Shown piece by piece: positions 10,111 to 21,998 of a stretch of 64,000 bases of DNA. A model generated the notes under the pieces. It searched no databases. It was given only the letters and a program-made list of their open reading frames with translations, and was not told where the DNA came from. Source of the DNA: Tragulus kanchil (lineage: Eukaryota > Chordata > Mammalia > Artiodactyla > Tragulidae); the NCBI GenBank assembly GCA_022376925.1, contig JAIOJX010000027.1, positions 19,857,471 to 19,921,470 of the forward strand. Reading direction: 5' to 3'. The translations under genes were made by a program, and so were the position numbers. How positions within the stretch are numbered: the first letter of the stretch is position 1; each line of letters begins with the position of its first letter.

Positions 10111-10817
10111 CAAGGTCCCTCCTCTTGGGGTCAAGAGCACACGCATGCCCACTAGCCACAAACCCTTCAGCAGCCCAGAAAAACTCAAACTAAATAGAGA
10201 CGGGCAAAAAGGAAAAAGAAAAAGCCGACGTCTGGCTCTCCGTGGACGCGCGCTTTACTCCCATCCAGCCTGTCGCCCACCTCTGAGCGGACTGCACAGC
10301 CGTCCTGCCTGCCCAGCTCTGCCCCAGCATCTTGCTGGTCCCCATGGGCCGGCATCTCAAGCTCCAGGCCCAGCTGGCTCCTTCAGGCCGCCCGGGGCCT
10401 GACACCACCTGGAAAGAGAAGTCACCTCTCCATAGAAACTGCAGAGGGGCCCCCTCCGCCCCCTCCCGGCCGCTCCCCGGACATTGTCCTACTACTGCTT
10501 CCGTGTCGCGCATCTGGCCAAAACAAACAACTCGCCAGAGCCAGCGAGCTCCAGTGAGCAGCTGCAACACGGAGTTGGCAGGCTGTTTCGGGAAGCCTTG
10601 GCCCTCCCCCGCCTCTCCCCGCTGTGAGCTCTCCCGGAAGACTCGAGAAACCAAGTCTAACCTTCTCATTCGCCCGAGCGTGGAGCCTGACCTCCTGTTC
10701 TGCGGGAGATGCACCCCCTGCCCTAGGTTTGTCTCATCCATCTTCTACGTGTTGGGTGCCTGAAGCCTGGGACTCGCTTCTGTCCTCTTTGAGAAAAGAG
10801 AGTACATTCAGCGGTCG
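10111..10817. other. Unique GC-rich DNA
   Basis: About 700 bases with moderate CpG content (10240-10260, 10460-10520 and 10660-10680), recurring at 11212-11918 through duplication 3. Open frames of 143 codons (+) and 183 codons (-) overlap each other across 10190-10763. No start context, splice site pairing or recognisable domain supports either. I see no gene here. Confidence 0.5.
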
Positions 10818-10910
10818 TGAAGAGGACTCTAGAGAGTCCCTTGGACTGCAAGGAGATCAAACCAGTCCGTCCTAAAGGAAACCAACCCTGAGTGTGTGTT
10901 GGAAGGACTG
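10818..10910 (+). mobile_element. BovB LINE fragment, cut by seam
   Basis: BovB ORF2 C-terminal text, AGTCCCTTGGACTGCAAGGA and onward, which stops abruptly at the duplication 3 seam. Confidence 0.85.
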
Positions 10911-11211
10911 TCCAGCTCTTGCAGCGCCATTGGCTGTAGCCCACCAGACTCAGTGTTCTTGAGAGTCTCCAGGCAAGAAGACTGGAGTGGGTCGCCATTC
11001 AGAATTGGCCCCAATTGCACATGCACACAGTTCCCTGTAGTCACTGGTTGTTTCTTTGTATTTTGCTGCTGGAGGAGACGTTGGTCCAGGTGTGAGCGCT
11101 GCAGCCAAGGGTCCCAGGTCCCAGCTGTCTCCGGAAGCGTGACGTCTGCAAGTTCCTGGAGGGTCAGCCCCATTTCCCATCTCCCGGCCCTGTTGTTCCT
11201 GCTGCCTCACT
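10911..11211 (-). mobile_element. Second-unit copy of the SINE fragment and distal LTR part
   Basis: This repeats 9810-10110 with offset 1101. It should not be counted as a separate LTR or SINE. Confidence 0.7.
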
Positions 11212-11918
11212 CAAGGTCCCTCCTCTTGGGGTCAAGAGCACACGCATGCCCACTAGCCACAAACCCTTCAGCAGCCCAGAAAAACTCAAACTAAATAGAG
11301 ACGGGCAAAAAGGAAAAAGAAAAAGCCGACGTCTGGCTCTCCGTGGACGCGCGCTTTACTCCCATCCAGCCTGTCGCCCACCTCTGAGCGGACTGCACAG
11401 CCGTCCTGCCTGCCCAGCTCTGCCCCAGCATCTTGCTGGTCCCCATGGGCCGGCATCTCAAGCTCCAGGCCCAGCTGGCTCCTTCAGGCCGCCCGGGGCC
11501 TGACACCACCTGGAAAGAGAAGTCACCTCTCCATAGAAACTGCAGAGGGGCCCCCTCCGCCCCCTCCCGGCCGCTCCCCGGACATTGTCCTACTACTGCT
11601 TCCGTGTCGCGCATCTGGCCAAAACAAACAACTCGCCAGAGCCAGCGAGCTCCAGTGAGCAGCTGCAACACGGAGTTGGCAGGCTGTTTCGGGAAGCCTT
11701 GGCCCTCCCCCGCCTCTCCCCGCTGTGAGCTCTCCCGGAAGACTCGAGAAACCAAGTCTAACCTTCTCATTCGCCCGAGCGTGGAGCCTGACCTCCTGTT
11801 CTGCGGGAGATGCACCCCCTGCCCTAGGTTTGTCTCATCCATCTTCTACGTGTTGGGTGCCTGAAGCCTGGGACTCGCTTCTGTCCTCTTTGAGAAAAGA
11901 GAGTACATTCAGCGGTCG

Positions 11919-12258
11919 TGAAGAGGACTCTAGAGAGTCCCTTGGACTGCAAGGAGATCAAACCAGTCCGTCCTAAAGGAAACCAACCCTGAGTGTGTGT
12001 TGGAAGGACTGAGGCTGAAGCTGCAGCTTCTGTACTTTGGCCACCTGATGAGAAGAGCCAGCTCATTGGAAAAGACCCTGGTGCTGGGACAGACTGAAGG
12101 CAGGAGAAGCGGGTGGCAGAGGGTGAGATGGCTAGATAGCATTGCTGACTCAAAGAACATGAGTTTGAGCAAACTCTGGGAGTCAGTGGAGGACAGGAAA
12201 GTTTGCAGTCCTTGGGGAAGGGTTAGACACAACTGATTGACTGAACAACAGTAATAGG
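11919..12258 (+). mobile_element. BovB LINE 3' end
   Basis: Continuous from AGTCCCTTGGACTGCAAGGA through CTGTACTTTGGCCACCTGAT to the terminal ACTGAACAACAGTAATAGG. It is a 5'-truncated BovB copy; the ORF2 remnant is broken. Confidence 0.92.
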
Positions 12259-12329
12259 TTAGATAATGTAGAAAATGTTTTTCTTGGGTTTTCCCCTTTA
12301 AACTCTTTAAAGCCATAGGTATTGATTAC

Positions 12330-12415
12330 CCCCGTTTTGTGTATAAGACACCAAGGCCCAAAGACAGTTTTCTTGCTCAAAGTCACTCAGTTGGTAACAG
12401 GCAGAACCCGAGCCT
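12330..12415 (+). mobile_element. MIR SINE 3' remnant
   Basis: The order CCCCGTTTTGTGTATAAGAC, GCTCAAAGTCACTCAGTTGG and TAACAGGCAGAACCCGAGCC is that of the MIR 3' half. Confidence 0.6.
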
Positions 12416-12419
12416 TCTT

Positions 12420-12689
12420 GTTCCAAGGTCAGAAACTTTCCATGCACTGGCAGCTGTCGCAAGTAGCTTTGGAGTTCCCTCTTTCAATGACATACTCAGT
12501 CCCATCATCTGGGATAAGCCATCTACAGGCTCAGTGGCCCCTATCCAGTTAAGCAATCTGCACATGTCACTTTGGTTAAGGTTGGCAGTTCTTGTCTTTG
12601 ATCTTCCCAAGAGCTCCTCGGTCGTGGCTGTGGAGGTGGACTGGGTGGGTGAGGAGGGAGCGGCCGTAGGGACGGCAGCACGGGTGGTG
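12420..12689. other. Unique DNA between MIR and trinucleotide repeat
   Basis: No gene or repeat recognised. The plus-strand 170-codon frame from 12339 runs from the MIR into the GGT/GAT repeat and is a by-product of that repeat. Confidence 0.5.
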
Positions 12690-13203
12690 GTAGTTATGAG
12701 AGAGCTGGTGATGGTAGGAATGGTAAAGGTCATAGGGGTGGACAGTGGTGCTGGTGATGATCATGGTGGTGCTGACAGTGGCAGGGATAATGGGGATGGT
12801 GCTGGGGATGGCGAAGTTAGTGAGGAGGAGGATGGCGGAGAGAGGAGTTGATGGTGGTTCAGTAGTGATGGTGGTGGTGGTGATGTTAATAGTGATGGTG
12901 GTGCTGATGATGCGTTGATGGTGGTTGTTAATAGTGATGATGATGGTGATGATGATGGTATTGATGGTGGTGATGATGATGGTGGCAGTGGTGGTGATGA
13001 TGATGGTGTTGATGGTGGAGATGATGAGTTGGTGGTGGTTGTTAGTAGCGATGATGATGATGGTGTTGATAGTGGAGATGAGTTGACGGTGGTTGTTAAC
13101 AGTGATGGGGGTGATGATGGCGATGATGGTGGTCATGGTGAATCGATGGTGGCTGTGACAGTCGTGGAGATGGTGGTGGTGATGATGGTGGAGATGATGA
13201 TGC
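12690..13203 (+). repeat. Degenerate (GRT)n trinucleotide repeat, about 510 bp
   Basis: GAT, GGT, GTT and GTG triplets dominate, densest from 12843 to 13203, with patchy higher-order blocks such as 'GTTGATGGTGGAGATGAT'. One strand gives Asp/Gly/Val-rich frames and the other a His/Thr/Ile-rich 214-codon frame (12576-13220). Both are products of the repeat, since three-base periodicity keeps frames open. Confidence 0.9.
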
Positions 13204-13673
13204 TCCCTTGCATCCCACACTCCACCTCCTCATCTTTTGATTTTGTAAAAACATGTCCCACGTTCCAAACCTTTCTGTGCTGGTAGAAGCATCCACGAGA
13301 CACCACGACTGCCTTGTATTTACTTATATTTGGACAGATGTAAGGGAAACAGCTTTTCTTATTTAAACAAAATAGGGTCCCCAAGGCTTTAAAACTGGAA
13401 GCCAACCTTCCACGTCAGTGGGGAGGGCTAACCTAGCTGGGCTGCCACGTCTCCCGAGTTTCCTCTTTCTTCCTGCCCTTCTCTCCCTCCGACTCCTGTC
13501 AGCCCCTTAATGAATTAGTGTTCATCCTTCAGAGCTTGGGTCCAAGCGTGGCCTGCCATCTGCTTTCTTGGATCTCTCAAGCCCAAATAAGAGACTGGAA
13601 TTTAAATGAGAAAGAGACAGAAGAGATGGAAAGACAGAGACTGAGAAAAGAAAACCGAAAGGAAAACAAAACA
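13204..13673. other. Unique DNA, no gene seen
   Basis: About 470 bases, with a purine-rich stretch 13595-13670. No recognised repeat, exon or RNA gene. Confidence 0.5.
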
Positions 13674-15948
13674 TGCAATGTTTAGCCAGTATCCAGGTTG
13701 CAAAGCTCACTTCTCTGACCCTTCACAGCTAACTCACTGGCAGGCTCCCTGGCCGTGTCTCGGTCCTCACCTTGTCTCATCAACTCAAGGTGCTCCAAAT
13801 AGATTAGGGACCTCTCCCAGGGCCCACACTCCCCAGAGCTCCTAACTTGTCCCCATGAGGAAGGGGTCCGAGGACTTATTATACACTCCTGTACTTCTAG
13901 GCACTCTGTGCTCTCAGAACCCAAGCAGAGACCCCTGCCCTCGCCCCCCACCTGGATGCTCCGTCCCAGCTTAGATGTCCAGCAGCCCTGAAATAAAGGA
14001 ACGCACCCTTGAGGTGCCTGGCCTGGCTCTTAACTATCAGCCTTGCGACACAACAGCCTCATAAGCAGGCAGCCCCTTTCTAGTTAACTTCACCCACAAA
14101 GCAACAGAGCAGAAACCACCTGTGAGGGCTTGGGGCCGTAGCAGGGCTGAAAATCTTGGGGAGGGGTGGGACCACGTTCCGCCATCTCCCTTGTTCCCTG
14201 GTGAAGGCAACGTTGAAGAACAAAAGATCAGTAGACTTAAACTCAGAGGAGAATAATTCAAACCTCTCAGGGTTGCAAACAGAGTTACGTTTGAAGCATG
14301 AAACACAAGGTACATAGACAAACCATACTGTGTGCTTTTCTCTTTTATTTTTCCGGTTAATGCTTTGTTGCTGGGGGATTTGGGAAAAATTGGGGCACTG
14401 ACCTTGAACTGCCAGCTCTGCACCCAGGGGTCTCCCAGGGTGGGCGTGCCGACCTGAGGGTGTTGCCGGACCGCCGGGCTGGCCCTCTTCTGGCCCTCAC
14501 ACAGCCACTCCCTCTGGGACTCTTCTAGAAACATTTAGATAAAGGACACAGGAGGAAAAGATGGAAAACAAGCATGGGAAACGTATCTGGCACATTTTTT
14601 TTTCCCTTTGCTGTTCAAGTAACAATTTATGCCTGGTTCCTTAGGACAGCAGATTTTATTTATTTTGCTAGACTCCTACCCTATTCCCATCCCAGGGGTG
14701 GGGCAGGCTGATATTTTTCTTTCAAGGCTGTACTAAAAATTCCAGCCTCCCTCATCACGCTGAGCCCCTGCATCACACCGCTGTACCTCTTCGTCCCTCT
14801 CTAGACGGCTAGGGAGCTCAGCCTCCCTCAAACATCATGTTTAGCCAGTTCTCTTTCCAAAGGGCTCGGGTGTCTCGTCCTCACCTTGTCTCATCAACTC
14901 AAGGTGCTCCAAATAGATTAGGGACCTCTCCCAGGGCCCACACTCCCCAGAGCTCCTAACTTGTCCCCATGAGGAAGGGGTCCGAGGACTTATTATACAC
15001 TCCTGTACTTCTAGGCACTCTGTGCTCTCAGAACCCAAGCAGAGACCCCTGCCCTCGCCCCCCACCTGGATGCTCCGTCCCAGCTTAGATGTCCAGCAGC
15101 CCTGAAATAAAGGAACGCACCCTTGAGGTGCCTGGCCTGGCTCTTAACTATCAGCCTTGCGACACAACAGCCTCATAAGCAGGCAGCCCCTTTCTAGTTA
15201 ACTTCACCCACAAAGCAACAGAGCAGAAACCACCTGTGAGGGCTTGGGGCCGTAGCAGGGCTGAAAATCTTGGGGAGGGGTGGGACCACGTTCCGCCATC
15301 TCCCTTGTTCCCTGGTGAAGGCAACGTTGAAGAACAAAAGATCAGTAGACTTAAACTCAGAGGAGAATAATTCAAACCTCTCAGGGTTGCAAACAGAGTT
15401 ACGTTTGAAGCATGAAACACAAGGTACATAGACAAACCATACTGTGTGCTTTTCTCTTTTATTTTTCCGGTTAATGCTTTGTTGCTGGGGGATTTGGGAA
15501 AAATTGGGGCACTGACCTTGAACTGCCAGCTCTGCACCCAGGGGTCTCCCAGGGTGGGCGTGCCGACCTGAGGGTGTTGCCGGACCGCCGGGCTGGCCCT
15601 CTTCTGGCCCTCACACAGCCACTCCCTCTGGGACTCTTCTAGAAACATTTAGATAAAGGACACAGGAGGAAAAGATGGAAAACAAGCATGGGAAACGTAT
15701 CTGGCACATTTTTTTTTCCCTTTGCTGTTCAAGTAACAATTTATGCCTGGTTCCTTAGGACAGCAGATTTTATTTATTTTGCTAGACTCCTACCCTATTC
15801 CCATCCCAGGGGTGGGGCAGGCTGATATTTTTCTTTCAAGGCTGTACTAAAAATTCCAGCCTCCCTCATCACGCTGAGCCCCTGCATCACACCGCTGTAC
15901 CTCTTCGTCCCTCTCTAGACGGCTAGGGAGCTCAGCCTCCCTCACGCT
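13674..15948. repeat. Tandem ~1.11 kb duplication 4
   Basis: Bases about 13760-14833 recur at 14874-15948 (offset 1114). The first 40 or so bases of the second unit (14834-14873) look like a damaged, shortened version of 13674-13760 that keeps TGTTTAGCCAGT. The content is unique DNA, not a repeat family. Probable assembly overlap with a low-quality left edge. Confidence 0.95.
13760..14833. other. Unique DNA (first copy), no gene seen
   Basis: Non-repetitive apart from the tandem duplication. A 165-codon minus-strand frame (14037-14534) has an identical twin at 15151-15648. The twin is due to the duplication; I see no domain or splice support for it. Confidence 0.5.
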
Positions 15949-17449
15949 GTGCGATTTGGGGTGGCCTTGAGACATTGAGAGACAAATAAGGTACAGGACA
16001 TTCTCCCCTCTCCTATCTCTCCAGCATGTTACTTGAGGATGGCAATTGTTTCCTTTGAGGAGGACATCTCTGACAAAACTCCTCTCCAGGGTTACCACTC
16101 CCTGCCCTATAATGAGTCCTAATCTTTCTACGTAAGTAAAACTGTTGCCATGTCTCAGCCCTCAGCTGGCGGCGTCCTCCCATCTCTTCTGAGAGTGAGA
16201 ATGGAGTCTGAGAAGGAGATGGGGGGAGCCTGCAACCTGGTAGTGGGAGGGTTAAGTTAGCCAGGCCCCGGAAAGAGAAAGAAGAACCGCGCGGCATTCC
16301 CCTACTCCCAGATGGAGGATACTAAATAACACCCATCAGCAAGTCGGCTTGTTTGGTTATCTTGGAGTGTGTGCTGGGGATAACTCATCCTGGCCGGTTC
16401 ATCCGGATGTGGCCTTGCTCAAAATCAAGCCTTATACAGGAGTCTTATCCCCTGGGGCTGCCTCCTCCTGGGCTGATAAAGAGTTTCATCATGGATGATT
16501 CAAGGGGCTGAGCTGCAAGCTCTGGTGATAGCTAATGAGGCCTCCAGCCCCCAGCTGACCTCACTCTCTGCTTGTTGACAGGTTCAGTGAGGCTGGCCAA
16601 GTAGCATCATCTCCTTGGAGCCAAGATGAGCGATCTCCGGCCTTGCACCCCAACCTCTCATGCCTCCGAGTCCTCCTGGATCGAAGTTCACCTCCAGGCC
16701 TCCTAGGGGATCCGCCCCGGGGGTCACTTCTTCCAGAGGCGAGTGAGGCAGCTGAGATGCAGAGGGCCGATTCGACGCCCCACGCCGGCATCGTGGGCCG
16801 ACCCGGTAGAGCCTGGCCCCTCCTTCCTTCTTCCCAGACACTCTCCTTCCCGAACTCACACAGTTCGGGACCTGAGTAGGTGGTTTTAAGTCTTGAGTCA
16901 CTTAGAAACAAGCCATAGACCCAACCCTCTTGTGTTCAGAGAAGACTTTAAACTAGGAAGAAGCACACACAGCAGCAGCCCAGCCAGAGCTCCGATGAGA
17001 GCTGGAGGCAAGGTGTGCTTATCGCCCACACAGCCAGCAGTGCTGAGGTTCAGACCCAGTGCCCGGGTCTGAGTACAGGACTAGACGAGGTCAGAGAGAC
17101 GGCCAGGCAGCGCTGGCGTGTCTATGTGGGCACCAAGCAGACGGATCCAGGACACAGTGCTTTCTCTGAGCCTTCTGGAGTTAAGGATCACTTTGGAAAC
17201 AGTGGAAGGGACAGAGAGTGCTGGCCATGTTTGGGAGGAATCCTAGCCCCTTTCCACACAACACGGCCAATTCTTGGGGACCAGAGCACACACTAATGTG
17301 CAGCTTGGGCTGTGTCCACATTGGGCCCAAGCTGAGGCTGAAAAACCTCCAGAGCTTGTGCCAGTTTAACCCACAGAGAAAGACTCAAGGGCCTCCATCA
17401 TACTGAAGAGAAATCACACTCCCTGACCACCAGTGATGCTCTGCTTGTC
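15949..17449. other. Unique DNA, no gene seen
   Basis: About 1.5 kb free of young repeats. 16430-16640 has a non-repetitive, moderately GC composition that would suit a conserved-element check, and 16630-16900 is GC-richer with overlapping frames on both strands (78, 105 and 116 codons) that contradict each other. Confidence 0.5.
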
Positions 17450-17610
17450 TTGAAAGGCTTTGCACATACATTATCTGATCCTCATGCCGCATCTATGAGT
17501 TGGATAGTATTAACTCTTTTTCTTTCATAAAGGAGGAAGCTTGGTTTAGTGAGAACAGAATGAGGACACACAGTGTGGACCTCTGACCCCGGAGCCCTTG
17601 CTCTTTTTTT
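17450..17610 (+). mobile_element. MIR SINE remnant
   Basis: TTTGCACATACATTATCTGA, TCCTCATGCCGCATCTATGA and GGTTTAGTGAGAACA follow the MIR order (small-scale divergence throughout). Confidence 0.6.
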
Positions 17611-17634
17611 GCAGAAGGAATTGAATTACGCTTG

Positions 17635-17955
17635 CTTGTTCAGTCACTCAGTCTCTGACTCTTTGCGACCCCATGGACTGCAGCCCACCAGGCTTCCCTG
17701 TCCTTCCCCATCTCCTGGAGTCCGCTCAAACTCATGTCCATTGAGTTGGTGATGCCATCTATCCACCTCATCCTCAGTCATCCCCTTCTCCTCCTGTCTT
17801 CCATTTTCCCCAGCATCAGGGTCTTTTCCAATGATTTGGTTCTTTGCATCAAGTGGCCAAAGTACTAGAGCCTCAGCTTCAGCATCAGTCCTTCCAAGCA
17901 CTATTCAAGGTTGACTTCCTTTAGGACTGACTGGTTTGATCTCCTTGCAGTCCAA
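17635..17955 (-). mobile_element. BovB LINE 3' end, antisense
   Basis: The minus strand reads from GGACTGCAAGGAGATCAAAC to GAGTCAGAGACTGAGTGACT. A broken frame (17644-17901) corresponds to the ORF2 C-terminus (for example KNQIIGKDPDAGENGRQEEK). It is 5'-truncated and dead. Confidence 0.93.
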
Positions 17956-18231
17956 CCATTATACTTGGAAATGGATACTTTACCACAACATGGGGACTTG
18001 AAGACTTAAAGGCACAATGATGGGATTAGCAAAAGCAGGGTAGACCAGAGGGGAGGATGTTTATAAGACAGTTTAAACTGTTTTACCTGAGCATATTGTA
18101 AATTTAATTATTCATTACTTTATGTAGTTGGTACATGGATATTGTAGAACATTTTTTAAATGCTGATAAGAGAAAGGAAAAGATAAACCCTTCCCTCTAA
18201 TTCCAGCCACTGTACATGGGTACATGCAGAC
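17956..18231. other. AT-rich unique DNA
   Basis: No gene or repeat recognised. Confidence 0.45.
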
Positions 18232-18455
18232 ATGTGTGCATGTGTGGGCATTCAGTCATGTCTTACTCTTTCTGACCCCATGGACGATAGCCCACTAGGC
18301 TCTTCTGTCAATAAGATTTTCCAGACAAGAATACTGGAGCCGGTTGCCCTTTCCTACTCCAAGGGGTCTTCCTGGCCCAGGGGTTGAACTTGTGTCCTCT
18401 GCACCTCCTGCACTGGCAGGAGATCTTTTACGCCTGTGCCACCTGGGGAGTGCGC
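18232..18455 (-). mobile_element. Bov-A2 SINE, diverged
   Basis: Antisense text with CAGACAAGAATACTGGAGCC and CCTGGCCCAGGGGTTGAACT; the head is near 18455 (GTGCCACCTGGGGAGTGCGC on the plus strand). It is more diverged than the other copies here. Confidence 0.88.
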
Positions 18456-18659
18456 AGACACGTGGACCTGCATCTCCTTAGAGCATTGTTCCATTTCCTT
18501 ATGTATGCAAATATTCTATATAAAGAACCCACATAAATGTGTGTTCGTTGTACATTATATTAGACCCCAGCATAGCACTTCTCTTTTTTACTTGGAAAAT
18601 TAGAAAAATGCTGGAACTGTCTTTCCCTGACAGTGGATAGATTTATATTCTTCTTTAAT

Positions 18660-18880
18660 GATTGCTCCGTGTTCCATTGTATTGATATTATTGGACACTG
18701 ATACTGTTTTCATTTTTTTATAATTGCAAATTCTGCTGTAATGAGGCTTCTTATGCACATATCTTTGTGCAGCTGTCTGATTATTTCCCTAAGATCAGTT
18801 CCTGGAAGCGAAATAACTTGGTCAAAACACACCAAGGTTTGCAATCTATCTTGCCAAAGGGTGTGCCTTTTTTACAGTCC
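18660..18880 (-). mobile_element. Old L1 (L1M-like) remnant
   Basis: The plus-strand text CCATTGTATTGATATTATTG, TGCACATATCTTTGTGCAGC and AGTTCCTGGAAGCGAAATAA follows the familiar antisense pattern of ancient mammalian L1 ORF2 3' sequence. Highly diverged. Confidence 0.6.
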
Positions 18881-19034
18881 CAGCACCGGGATCTCAGAGT
18901 CAGAAGACTTCCCGGGAGGCCTGGGGAGGATCTGGAGAGCTAGAGGGTCAGCCTGCCAGCCATGCTGAGGGGGATCTTGTGTGACTTGAAGCCAAGATGG
19001 GACTTTGATTTCTAGGGGTTAAAGAGATAGTAAA

Positions 19035-19205
19035 GTTTGGGCTTCACTCTTAGCTCAAGTGATAAGGAATCTACCTGGCAGCGCGAGAGCTGCAGGGAAG
19101 TCGAGTTCAATCTGTGAGTCGGGAAGATCCCCTGGAGAAGGGCATGGCAACCCACTCCAGGACTCTTGCTTGGGAACCCCATGGACTGAGGAGACTGGCT
19201 GAGCA
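19035..19205 (+). mobile_element. Bov-tA SINE
   Basis: TTGGGCTTCACTCTTAGCTC head, GGGAAGATCCCCTGGAGAAG and CCCACTCCAGGACTCTTGCT blocks. The 3' part is truncated. Confidence 0.85.
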
Positions 19206-19289
19206 CGCATGCCAAGTTTTTGAGCAGAACTTGATTGGGCCAAGCGGCAAAGACAGAGGAAGGAAAGACTGGAAGGGGGAGAAATTGGA

Positions 19290-19462
19290 CTAGAAGACAG
19301 TTCTGATGGACTGGAAGAGGTGGTTGGATGGGATCATTGATTCAGCACACAGGAGTCTGACCAAACTCCGGGAGATGGCGAAGGACCGGGAAGCCTGGTG
19401 CTGCAGTCCATGAAGTAGCAAAGAGTCAGATACAACTTAGCAACTAAACAATAGCAACAAGG
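19290..19462 (+). mobile_element. BovB LINE 3' end, short
   Basis: GGTGGTTGGATGGGATCATT, CGAAGGACCGGGAAGCCTGG, CAAAGAGTCAGATACAACTT and AACTAAACAATAGCAACA are the last ~170 bases of BovB. Confidence 0.88.
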
Positions 19463-20624
19463 TGTGATTCAACCAAGAATGTTTCCACCCAGTTGGCCTG
19501 GTTTGAATGTTTTAAGCCTGACTGGGGGCAGGGCAGGGGCATGGGGGCTTGTGGTGGGGAAAGTCTTTTCGTGAATTATCTAAATGAATGTATAGCATCC
19601 AGAGAGGGTCAACAATGAAACAAAATACACACATTTCCACCCTCTGTTTAAGGCAGCATTTCATGGTAGCCTAATCAAGCTTTTTAAAGTAAAATTCCAA
19701 TCCGGAATAAGGAAGATAAGGCCCTATTCACTACGAGGAGAAGATGGTAAATTTCCCTTCCTGTTAATTTAACAAAAAAGTAAAGGTCTTCGGGCTGACA
19801 CAAATACCACCCTCCCTCTTAAAACATAACATCTTGAGGTACAGAAAAATTATTCTCCCAGAGAAGGCGAGCTATTGGTTATAGTCTCTGCCCTTGGCTG
19901 TCTCTGAGGCAGTCCCTGAGGCTACATGGCCCGGCTCCCAGGATCAGAGGGCAGGAGCTGGACCCTGCACTTGACTTTGCCTCCCCTGGACTCAGCTGAG
20001 AGCACACCAGGCAGGACCCAACAGTGGCCGCTGATGGCAAGTGGACTGAGCTGCCCCCCGCCCCCTCCGCACTCTCCGTCACCATGGTGACCCCAGCCAG
20101 CCAAAGCCAAGAGATCAGAAAAGAGCCACAAAGGACCGTTGGGTGGACACAGGTATTTGAGGGAGTCAGTATGAACCAATGAGGTCCTCCAGCATTGAGA
20201 GTCAAAGGGGCGTAGGTGGTGAGATGGGGAATGGGGACTAGAGTCCATAGAGACGAGCTGAGGCTTTGAGACCAGATCCCCTGGTCTCTCCCCAGGGCAG
20301 GCATCACTGCGTTCGGGTCCCTGCTGACACCATGGACCAAAGCTCTGCTTACTGTTCAATATGTTCATTTCTTCTTCCCTCTTTGACTTCACCTGCAAGT
20401 CTGGAGAACCTTGATGATGGGGAGCTGGATATATACTCAAGAAGGCATGAAAAGAGGTGAACTGTTTGAAAGAAGGTCATGGGAGCCTCCTTCAGCTGCT
20501 TTGGAGAGCAGACCTCAAAGCTGGAGCGCCATGCACTCCCTCCAGTCAGGACAGACAGCAAGCGCACCCCCTAAAATTACGGGGAGAAGGGCATCGACTT
20601 ACCAGGGGAGCTGAGGTTCCTTAA
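19463..20624. other. Unique DNA, no gene seen
   Basis: About 1.1 kb without known repeats; 19806 onward is duplicated at 20902-21720. The minus-strand frames of 153 and 172 codons (19879-20440) overlap each other in different phases and recur exactly 1096 bases later because of duplication 5; I find no domain in either. Confidence 0.5.
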
Positions 20625-21998
20625 AAGAACTACCAGGGCTTCCCTGGTGATCCAGTGGGTTAGGACACTGGACCGTCTTGCAGCACAAGGGGCACCGTTT
20701 GATCCCTGGCCTGGGAAGATCCCACGTGCCGTGGAGCGGCTGGACCCATGTGTCCAACTACCGACTGAGCCGGAGCTCTGGAGCGCATGTGCCCAGAGCC
20801 GGTGCTCTGCAATGACAGAGGCCACTGCGATGGGAGGCCCACACAGGCCAAAAGAACAAAGATGGATGATAAATGAAAGACCAATAGAAGTGTCCATGAA
20901 GACCACCCTCCCTCTTAAAACATAACATCTTGAGGTACAGAAAAATTATTCTCCCAGAGAAGGCGAGCTATTGGTTATAGTCTCTGCCCTTGGCTGTCTC
21001 TGAGGCAGTCCCTGAGGCTACATGGCCCGGCTCCCAGGATCAGAGGGCAGGAGCTGGACCCTGCACTTGACTTTGCCTCCCCTGGACTCAGCTGAGAGCA
21101 CACCAGGCAGGACCCAACAGTGGCCGCTGATGGCAAGTGGACTGAGCTGCCCCCCGCCCCCTCCGCACTCTCCGTCACCATGGTGACCCCAGCCAGCCAA
21201 AGCCAAGAGATCAGAAAAGAGCCACAAAGGACCGTTGGGTGGACACAGGTATTTGAGGGAGTCAGTATGAACCAATGAGGTCCTCCAGCATTGAGAGTCA
21301 AAGGGGCGTAGGTGGTGAGATGGGGAATGGGGACTAGAGTCCATAGAGACGAGCTGAGGCTTTGAGACCAGATCCCCTGGTCTCTCCCCAGGGCAGGCAT
21401 CACTGCGTTCGGGTCCCTGCTGACACCATGGACCAAAGCTCTGCTTACTGTTCAATATGTTCATTTCTTCTTCCCTCTTTGACTTCACCTGCAAGTCTGG
21501 AGAACCTTGATGATGGGGAGCTGGATATATACTCAAGAAGGCATGAAAAGAGGTGAACTGTTTGAAAGAAGGTCATGGGAGCCTCCTTCAGCTGCTTTGG
21601 AGAGCAGACCTCAAAGCTGGAGCGCCATGCACTCCCTCCAGTCAGGACAGACAGCAAGCGCACCCCCTAAAATTACGGGGAGAAGGGCATCGACTTACCA
21701 GGGGAGCTGAGGTTCCTTAAAAGAACTACCAGGGCTTCCCTGGTGATCCAGTGGGTTAGGACACTGGACCGTCTTGCAGCACAAGGGGCACCGTTTGATC
21801 CCTGGCCTGGGAAGATCCCACGTGCCGTGGAGCGGCTGGACCCATGTGTCCAACTACCGACTGAGCCGGAGCTCTGGAGCGCATGTGCCCAGAGCCGGTG
21901 CTCTGCAATGACAGAGGCCACTGCGATGGGAGGCCCACACAGGCCAAAAAGAACAAAGATGGATGATAAATGAAAGACCAATAGAAGTGTCCATGAAG
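19806..21998. repeat. Tandem 1096 bp duplication 5
   Basis: Bases 19806-20901 recur directly at 20902-21998. One homopolymer difference lies in the SINE tail (20849-20855 against 21944-21952). The seam joins the middle of a SINE tail to unique DNA, which is not a natural element boundary. Confidence 0.97.
20636..20901 (+). mobile_element. CHR SINE variant, tail cut by seam
   Basis: GGGCTTCCCTGGTGATCCAG head, GAGCCGGAGCTCTGGAGCGC and GATGGGAGGCCCACACAGGC blocks. The tail ends at the seam. Confidence 0.9.

Larger units (their letters stand above)
9810..12011. repeat. Tandem 1101 bp duplication 3
   Basis: Bases 9810-10910 are repeated directly at 10911-12011 with no filler and almost no differences. 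At the seam a BovB sequence (left) is joined to the middle of a Bov-A2 SINE (right), so at 10910 neither element is continued normally. In the second unit the BovB continues properly to 12258. Confidence 0.97.

Noticed and set aside
10190..10741. 183-codon minus-strand frame with an identical copy at 11291-11842, possible paralogous genes
   Set aside because: The copies differ by the exact period of duplication 3 and share non-coding flanks. A plus-strand frame overlaps it. No splice or domain evidence.
12576..13220. His/Thr/Ile-rich 214-codon frame on the minus strand
   Set aside because: It is the translation of a degenerate trinucleotide repeat, which keeps frames open without selection.
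19879..21536. Pairs of identical 153- and 172-codon frames as a gene family
   Set aside because: Explained by duplication 5; the two frames also overlap in different phases.
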